Of a stretch of DNA of 64,000 bases, positions 9,359 through 18,800 are shown one piece after another. This stretch comes from Nocardia altamirensis NBRC 108246 (lineage in GTDB: Bacteria; Actinomycetota; Actinomycetes; Mycobacteriales; Mycobacteriaceae), in NCBI RefSeq assembly GCF_001612685.1, contig NZ_BDAY01000018.1:1-64000 (forward strand). Reading direction: 5' to 3'. Under the pieces are notes generated by a model, which did not search any database, had not been told where the DNA came from, and saw only the letters and a program-made list of their open reading frames with translations. The first letter of the stretch is position 1; every line of letters starts with the position of its first letter. The position numbers were made by a program, and so were the translations under genes.

Positions 9359-9862
9359 ATGGCCAACGAAGCGGCGAAGGCGAATCTCGCCGACCTCTTG
9401 GACAACGTCCAGACGCACCTGCGCTCGATCGGCGATGCCCACCAGCGACGAGCGCTGCTCACCGCCAGTGCCACCGCCTGCGAGAAGCGGATCGAGGTGA
9501 CGGTCAACGCCGATGGGGTACTGATCCAGACCCGATTCGCCGACGACATCGGCGATCTCAGCTACGACGAGATCGCCGAGGCGATGACCGAGGCAGCGCA
9601 GGCCGCAGCGGCGGAGGTCAAGCTCAAGGCCGAGGAACTCTTCAAGCCCTTGCAACGCAGCCGCACACGGCTGCCCACCTTGTCCGAGATCATCCCGGGG
9701 ATGGCTGATCTGCCGGAGCTGACCCCCAAACCGGTGCCCGCCCCGACCTCGCCGCCGAATGCCGAGGATCGCCAGATAGTCGAAACCGCCACGGAATTCG
9801 AGAACGTCGAGCAGCTCCGGGCTTGGACACCACGCCCCGCACTCGCCGACGACAGCTGGTAG
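9359..9862 (+). CDS. YbaB/EbfC-like protein heading the polyeffector operon
   Basis: This 167-residue protein resembles the YbaB/EbfC nucleoid-associated family. Residues ~1-100 have a long first helix, a two-strand segment (KRIEVTVNADGVLIQTRF) and a second helix (YDEIAEAMTEAAQAAAAEV), followed by a Pro-rich tail. A GGAGGA ribosome-binding site lies six bases before the ATG. It ends ten bases before the giant polyeffector gene, so the two are surely co-transcribed. YbaB-like genes often accompany type VII substrate operons in actinobacteria. A DNA-binding or chaperone role here is not established. Confidence 0.7.
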   Translation: MANEAAKANLADLLDNVQTHLRSIGDAHQRRALLTASATACEKRIEVTVNADGVLIQTRFADDIGDLSYDEIAEAMTEAAQAAAAEVKLKAEELFKPLQRSRTRLPTLSEIIPGMADLPELTPKPVPAPTSPPNAEDRQIVETATEFENVEQLRAWTPRPALADDSW

Positions 9863-9872
9863 TCACGCACCG

Positions 9873-12800
9873 ATGACTATCACCATGCCGCCGTGGCTGG
9901 AGTGGGTCAGCTACCTGGCGGGTTCGGAGTGGCCGAAAGGCGACGAGGATCAGCTCTTCGGCCTCGGCGACGACTGGAAGCGCGCCAGCAGTGAACTGCG
10001 CGCGATCATCCCCGACCTGAAGAAGGCCGCCGACATCACCCTGCTGTCCTACGACGGCGACGGCGCCGACGCGATGCGCGCGGACTTCGACACCTACTTC
10101 AAGGGCGATACTTCCATCGAATCGCTCGCTAAGGGTCTCGCCGACCTCGGGGACTACGTCAGGAACTGCGGCACCCAGATCGAGTACTCGAAGCTGCAGA
10201 TCATCACCACCCTGGCCATCACCGCCGCCGAAATCGCTTGGGCGCTGAGCACTCTCTTCGGTTCGGCCGCGGTCCCCGCGATCCAGACGGCGGCACAGAT
10301 CGCTACCCGCACCATCTTCCAGCGGATGCTCGACGCGATCCTGCGGCTAGGTACCAGATTCGTCGGCCAATCGTTCATGAAGAAACTCGGGATCACGGTC
10401 GTCGTCGAGACCGCCATCGGCCTCGGACAGGAACTAGGGATCCAGGCGTATCAGGTCGGTCGCGGCCGCCGCGACAACATCGACTGGAAACAGGTCGGCA
10501 TCGCCGCGGCCACCTCAGCGGCGGGTTCGGCCGTTGCGTTCCCCGTCGCCCACCGGGCAGGCACGCTCATCAACAAGTGGGCGGGCCCACAGAAGAGCAT
10601 GTGGGGCGCTGGATTACGCGCGGCGGCCGCCGCGGTCCCCGCAGGCCTGGCTGGCGTCGGCGGCGGCTTCGTCGCGGGCGGGATCCTCACCGGCGAATGG
10701 CAGTTCGATCCACGCATGCTCGGCGGCGCGATCGGCGGCGCCCTCTCCGGTTCGGTCTCCGGTGTCACCGAATTCCGCAGCGCTACTCGTGGGCTGAACG
10801 GCAATCCCCCGATCCCGCTATCCCTCGCTTTGCGAGAGCCACCACCGTCCCACGAAGCACCGCCGCTGTCGCACCAATCCGTCATGACCGCACCAGGTTC
10901 GGATACCACTCCGCCCGCCGGTGCGAGGCCGAACCCTGCGTCGAGCACGCCGACATCGCCCGCCGGCGAGCACCGCGCGGCCACCCCTCCAACGCCGCTC
11001 GGCGATGGATCGTCGAGCCACCCGAACTCGGGCAACCAAAGCCCGCACAGCACAGTGCCTTCCGGTTCGGCGACGACTACTCCGGTGTCGGCGCACCACA
11101 CCACCACGACGACCACCGCCCCCGCGACACACAGCATCGATACCGGCAGGCCGATCACACCTACCGCCCACGACGCCAGGCCTGCCAGCGCTGACACAGG
11201 GCCCCCAGCCCGCCAAACAGCCTTGTCCGACACCGGAACCCGCCAAACAAGCCTTGCGTCCGACACCGGGACCGGCGCCCGTCCGGCCGGCACCACGCCC
11301 GAAACCAGAACACCCGCACCGTCGACGACCGGACCGCGGACGGGTCTGCCTGGCGAGCCAGCTAGGTCCGGCACGACACCAACGCGCGCGGGCATCGGTG
11401 CCGACGTGCACACCCCCGGCGACCGCACCGCCCCGCTCACGGCAAGGTCGACGACCGAGGCACCGACACCGATCCGGTCCGACACCGAACGATCGGTGGT
11501 CCAAGGCAATTCACCGTCAACCGGACCTGTCCCGCACTCGGCGTCCCCACCTGGCGAAACCCGCCCCGGCCTACCGGGGGCGGGTCATGCGACACCCGAT
11601 CCACCAGCTCGGACCACAACACCACCCAACGACGGATCGACCCGCAAGGTCGCTCCATCCGGCGAACTCGCGGGATCCAGCCGCGCACCGGATCGTTCGA
11701 TGCCAACACCGGACAACGCCGCCGTGCTGCACGGCCGCACCGGCGACCGCACCACGCAGCCGGTGCGCAGCCCGTCACGGCTCCCCACAACACCCGCCCA
11801 CCTCAACAAACCCCTCCCCCCAACGCCGCCCGACCTCCACAAACCCGTTCCCTCAACACCTGGCGACTCCGACGTCCCCTTCGCACTGACCACGACAGAT
11901 CCCATTCCGCCCTCGCATACGGTGGGCGACGGTAGTTTCCCGCGACCACACACGAACCTCCAGCCAAGCTCGGCTTCCCTGAATCCGGTGCACACCGAGG
12001 CGCCGGGCACTACCCACGAAACCACCGCGACACACAACGACCCGACGTCGTTCCCTCCGACAGCGCACCTCCCGCTGACCGACGCGGACATCACCGCACT
12101 CGTCGAACACTGGCGCCCGCTGCTGGAAGGCCCACCCGCACAGACGATCTCCGCCTCGAAGCGGCAGGCGGTCACGGTCGCGAACGAGTGGAAGAAGTTG
12201 TCGGCACAGCAGCAGAATGCGCTCATCGAGCAGCTGTCACGGGCCGTCGGCGACAGCCAAGGGATCCCGGCAACCGACCGGGACCGCGCGAACCGTTTGG
12301 TGATCTCCCGTCAACTCGATGAGCTACGTGCCAAGGACCGGCTCACCGGCCTCGAGAAGCAGCAGTTACGCAACCTCGAGGACACCGCGCAACGCCTGAC
12401 GGAGTTCGATGAGATTGCGCGGAGCATGGTGACCAAGGAGTCGGGTACCCCGCCGAAGGTCCACGTACTACATTACGACGCAACAGCTTTCAATGGACTT
12501 GGCCGGGCTGTGATCAGCATCGGCGATGTCGACACCGCGCACTCGGTGTCCTGGCATGTCGGCGGCGTCGGCAACAACGTGCTCAAACTCGGCAGGAAAC
12601 TCGGCCAGGCGGCCAACCATTACCTGCAGACCGTCCGGCATCTCGAATCTGGCCAGTCTGCGGCGTCGGTGGTCTGGCTCGGTTATGAACACCCGCAACT
12701 GCCCAAGATGGGCAAGATCTTCGGCAGCCTGCACGATATCGCCACATCGGGACTGGCCAAGAAGGGTGGTGAACTACTCGCCCGCGACATCGCCACCTTC

Positions 12801-15800
12801 AATGCGGTTCGCGGAAATGCCAGGGGGGCAGGCACTCCGGCGGAGCACAAGAATTATCTGTTCGCCCACAGCTACGGCAGCACCGTCACTTCCTACGCGG
12901 GCGAGGGCGGTCGCCTTCGACACGAAGTCGGCGCCATCACGCTGCTCGGCTCGCCCGGCACGGGCCCGCAGAGGTATGCGAGCGACTTCGGCCTCCGCGA
13001 CAACAAGGTCTACGTGGTGTCTTCGGCATGGGATGTGTTCACCCAACTCGGCACCGGCAGGCAGGGCTTCCGCAACCTGATCCCCCTCGCAGGCCTTGGT
13101 ATCGACCCTTCCACCCAGGGGTTCGGCGCCGCGCGCCTGCACACCGGGTACCCGTCGGGCTGGCATTCCGCCAACCCGTTAGGGCCGCACGCACGCTACT
13201 ACGACTTCCACGACGCCGACAGCAAGCAGCCAACGGCGTCGCTGGACTCCTTCGCCAAGATCGCTGCGGGCCAGGAACCGGATACCAGCAAACTCGGACG
13301 CCGCGACGCGGTGCCGATCTTCGATGCAACACGTCCCCGCCCCCAACAGATCACCCAGCCCACCGGTCCGACCGACCCCGAATTCGGCGAAACCTACTTC
13401 GGCGCGGACCTGCTCGCGAAGCTCGGAGCGGAACCGACCGGCACTACCGATCCGCAACGAACATCGTTCTCCGAGGACGGACTTCGACCACCGACCCTCC
13501 GGGATGCGGAGCTCTTGCCCAACCTCGCACCCGCGGACCGGGCGGCACTCCACCACCCTCCTGTTGCTGTTCGCCCGCAGGGTGACCTGCTCACGCTGAT
13601 CGACGCACACGGCCGGTCCGTACACCTGCTCAACCACGCCTGGATCTACGCCATCCCGAATTACCAAGGCACACAACACTTCTACGATATCCATCTGCCG
13701 ACCTCCGGACCGGGCGGGCAGTGGGTGCGGCTGCCTGCGCAACTTCTGCACGGCTTCACATTCCAGCCCGGCGCCGTGGGGTACCCCGGAGTCCTCGGTT
13801 GGCAGGTACCCGGCGGCGCAACTCGATTCATCGATGCAAACACGAACACGCTTGTGCACCTGCCGAACGACGCCACGTATGTCGCGATACCCGAAACGGG
13901 AACGCGGAAGTGGATCAAGCACCCAGGGACAACCTCGTGGCATCTCATCGACGACCGTGCTGGCATGCTGCCCATGCCGGCCACCGCCATGCGGCACGAC
14001 GATCCATTGTTCGGCGCCAAGGGGCCGAAGCCGGAAGACGTGCGCCAGGGCACTTCCGGCGACTGCTATCTCCTCGCCGACCTGAAGAACCTCGCCACCC
14101 ACAACCCGGACTCGATCACCGAGATCATCCACGACCACGGCGACGGCACCGTGAGTGTCCGGTTCTCCACCGAGGAAGCACCGGGCCGGCCGCCGCGGCC
14201 GGTATGGGTTCGGGTGGAAAAGCAGATCTACGTCGATCCGGTCACCGGACGCGCCAAGTTCGCGGGACACGAACCCGGTGGTCCACTGTGGCCCGCGATG
14301 ATCGAGAAGGCCTACGCGCTGCACTTCGGCAAGGGCCTGGGATTCCACGGCATCAACGGTGGTCTGCCCGGTGCCACTGCCGGGAAGCTCGGCAAGAGTT
14401 TCTACCAGGGCTCTGGCGACGGATTCCAGCAGCCGGTACGCGCGATCGACGACACCGAATTCCTGCATCCGATGAGTTTCGACGTCGATACCCTGTACGA
14501 ACAGATCGGCGGCGATGTCGAATTCTCCCGCCAGTTCGTAGCATCCCGTGACGACTGGGTCCTCCGCAGGGACGAGCTGCGCGCTGACACCTGGCGGGAA
14601 CTGAATCAGTTGCATCCGAACGATGTATCTACCGCCACAAGCGAGTTCATGGCATTCCTGAGCACCGAGGATCTCCATACGCCGGAAGGCTTTCGTGGCT
14701 ACCTCGACGAACGGTTCGGTAGTCGGTGGCCCGCTGAAACGAACCGTCTCAGGGAATTCATGCTCACCGCCCTCATCGGCGACAGCCAGAATCGGCACAT
14801 GAGCGGCTTCACCGTCCTGGCCGAGTCGATCGCCGACCGCATCCAATACGCACTGGACCGCGGCACCACCGTGTCGCTCAGCACGCACCAATTCGGGGAC
14901 GGCCGCGAAAACACCACAATAGTCCCAGGTTTGGTCGGCACTCATGCCTATTCGGTCGTCGGCATCGAACGTGATGCCAACGGACGACCGATCCGGGTGC
15001 TTCTGGAAAACCCCTGGAATCACAATGGACAACGCCCCCCGCAACCCATCCAAGGCATCGAATATCGAACGGACCCGACCGCGCCCACCCGTCGTGGAAT
15101 AGTCGCCGTCGATCTGAAGCATCTGCCGAAGTTCCAGTGGTTCAGCATGCACGGCGCCGGGGCGCACGGCCTGTACGGACCGGGCCTGGCCCCCGCTGGC
15201 TCACAGATCGCCGCAGGCTACATCCACGCGTCGTCGACGAGCGAAACCCACAGCGCCCCAACGACACACCCCGGCGACGGATCGCAGAGCAGACCCGGCG
15301 ACGGCCAGGAGAACCCCGCCCAGCCCACCGGACCGACGTACCCCGAACTCGGCGAAACCTACTTCGGCGCGGACCTGCTCGCGAAGTTGGGATCGGAACA
15401 GACCGGCACTACCGATCCACAACGAACGACCTTCTCCGAGGAGGGACTACTACCGCCGACCCTGTCGGACGCGGAGCTCTGGCACAACCTCGCGCCCACA
15501 GACCGGGAGGAGAATCTCCCTTTCGTTGCTGTTGACCTGACCGGTGACAAGCTCACGCTGATCGACGCAGACGGCTGGTCCGTCCGCCTACCGAACGACG
15601 CCACGATGCCCGCCGAGTCGAAGTACGAAGGCGCACAGCACTTCTACGATGTGGATCTGCCGAACGGGCAGCAGGCGTTGCTGCCGGCGGAACTACTGCA
15701 CGACTTCACTTTCCAGCCCGACGCCGGGGGCCCCTCGGGATTCCTCAGTTGGCGGGTACCCGGCGGCGGAACCCGATTCATCGACCAGAACACGAACGCG

Positions 15801-18800
15801 GTCGTGCACCTGCCGAACGACGCAACCTACATCGCGACACCCGAGACAGGAACGCTGAAGTGGATCAAGAACCCGAAGGAATCCGCGTGGCATCTCATCG
15901 ATGACGCTGATGATGTGCTCGGCATGCCGATCGTCGCCGTGCGGCACAACGATCCGCTGTTCGGTGCACAGGGTCCGAAGCCAGAGGACGTGCGGCAAGG
16001 CGAAAGCGGCGACTGCTATCTCCTCGCCGATCTGAAGAACCTCGCCGCCCACAACCCCGACTCGATCGCCGAGATCATCCACGACCACGGTGACGGCACC
16101 GTCAGCGTCCGATTCTTCACCGAAGAAACACCGGGCGAACCGCCACGACCAGAATGGGTTCGGGTAGAAAAGCGAATCTACGTCGACCCGGACAACGAGC
16201 ACGGATGGTTCGCGGGACACGCACCCGGTGATCCGCTGTGGCCCGCGATGATCGAGAAGGCCTACGCGCAGCACTTCGGCAACGGGCTGGGATTCCACGG
16301 CATCGACGGTGGCTTTGCCGGCGAAACAGCTGGGCAGCTCGGCAAGGGTTTCTACCGGAGCCCGGGCGGCGGATTCCCGCAGCCGGTACGCACGATCGAC
16401 GACGGCAAATTCCTGCATCCGATGAGGTTCGACGTCGATACCCTGCACCAACAGATCGGCGGCGATCTCGAATTCTCCCGCCAGTTCGTCGCGTCCTATG
16501 ACGACTGGATCCTCAGCAGGGACAAACTTCGCGACGACACCTGGGACAAACTGGAGCAGTTGTATCCAAACGATGACGATACCGTCGACCGTGAGTACGA
16601 TATTTTCCTCAGTACCAAGGATCTTGCTACGCCCGAGGGCCTTCGAAGCTATCTCGACAAGCAGTTCGGCGATCGGTGGTCCGCTGAAAAGGACCGTGTC
16701 GAGGAATTCGTGCACACCGCGCTCACCGGCGACAGCGATAACCGAAACATGGGCGACTTCACTGTACTTGCCGAGTCGATCGCCGACCGTATCCAGTACG
16801 CATTGAACCGCGGTACCACAGTATCGCTTTCCACCCACCAATTCGGCGACGGCCGCGAAAACACCCGCATAGTCCCAGGTTTGGTCGGCGGTCACGCCTA
16901 TTCAGTCGTCGGCATCGAGCATGACGCCAACGGACGGCCGAGCCGGGTACTTCTGGAAAACCCCTGGAATGACAATGGAGAATACCCGCCACCCATCCCA
17001 GGCATCGAATATCGAACGTACCCAGAAGGATCCACCTATTGGGCGAAGGCGGACGGCACACGGTACCGCAAGGACAGTGATGGCACACAGCACACGACAT
17101 TCCCCGACGGTCAGCGGTTCCGCGAAGACCCGGACGGCACGAAAACCTGGATCGAGCCGAACGGGGACACATCCCGGCGAGATCCAGACGGCACCTATTC
17201 CGAGGACGGCACTCAGAGTGAGATCGGCCCGGACCCAACCGTAGAGACCCGCAGGGGATTGGTCGCAGTCGATCTGACGCATCTGCCGAAGTTCCAGTAC
17301 ATCAGCATGCATGGCGCCGGGGCGCACGGCTTGTACGGACCGAACCCGCCCTCTGCTGCCGCAGGCCACACCAACGCCTCACCAACGACGTCAGGGTCCG
17401 CGCATCCCAACGCGCCGCATCCCGCCACACCGCATTCCGATGCCGAGCACACCGTCATCGACCACACCGACCCGAACCCAGCCGCAGTTCATGAGTCGAC
17501 CATCGCCAACGTCAACGAACCCGCGGGAACGCATCTCGCCTTGGAACCCGTTGCCCTGCACTTCGACACCAACGACGCAGGCGACCAATACGGCGAAAAG
17601 GTACTCGGCCCGATCCGCGACAGCGTGCCCGCGCGCGACTTCGACGAGGCCCACCGCTACACCGTGGACTCGTGGATCAATCATCCCCTGCGCACCGGCG
17701 ACATCCACCAGTGGGTCAAGGACATCACCGACGACCACCGCCACTACACGACGCTGTTGAGTCTGACCGACGAGCCCTCGGCGGCAAAGCTTTTCGCCAT
17801 CAGAGAGGAAGCGATCTCAGGACTGCGGCCAGCGCTGACCGACGCGCAGCAGGACTCGATCAGGGTGATGTTCGAGGACGGCAACCCGGACCGCCGAATC
17901 GACCAGGCCAAGAAGAACTCCGATAAGCACGAACAGCTCACCCGCTGGCTCAACGACCGGCCGCCGACCGCGGCGAATCTCACCGAACATCGGGATGCCC
18001 TCGACCGCGCGCTCTCGCGCAGCCTGCCAGAGCCGGTGGTCGTCGTCCGCGGCGTGACCAGCGCGAAGTACATGCGCCTCGGCGACGGGCTGCTCGGTGC
18101 GGGCGACCCCATGCTGCTGAAGGGTACGGTCCAGATCGAGACCGGCTACATGTCGACCAGCCTGGGCGCCACCCCGCCCACCGGCTTCCACGGCGCCATC
18201 CGCCTCGAGCTCGAGGTTCCGGACAAATCCACCGCCCTCTGGATGGGTCCACGCAGCGCGTATCCGAAAGAGCGGGAACTGATCCTGCCGCGCGGGACCA
18301 GGTATCTCATCACCGATGTCGTCAAAACCCCTGCGGGCGAACGCTATGACGGTGTGCAGTACCTCATCAAGGGCCGGGTCGTCCCCACCGCCGCACCGGA
18401 CACCCTGCGACCGGCGACGGCGTCACTGCCCGACCTCGCGGGCGGCGCCACCGATCCGGCACGAGCCGCCACCGATCTCACCGATCTGGGTATCGAGCCG
18501 ACCTCCGGCCCGAACCTGGACGTCGGCAGTTGGCAACAGCACCAGCTGGCCTCAGGCAGCATCGTGTACCACGCGACCAGCGCCGACGCAGCGCGCAATA
18601 TCGCCACGACCGGTATCCGAACCGTACAAAATGCTTGGGGCGGTGGCGCTCTCGGCAGCGGGTTCTACACCCATCGCATCCGTGAGTCCGCCGAGAACTA
18701 CGTGGCAGACCACACCGCTGTCACCCTCGAGTTCGTCGTCCGCGATGGCGTCACCGGTCGCGACGTACCCGAAGGCACCTGGCTCGGCGACCACCCCGGG

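Noticed and set aside
13179..15167. 662-codon minus-strand frame opposite the first calpain unit
   Set aside because: It lies antisense to a coding region with complete catalytic motifs; the same shadow recurs opposite the second calpain unit (15693-16895), as expected from the duplication.
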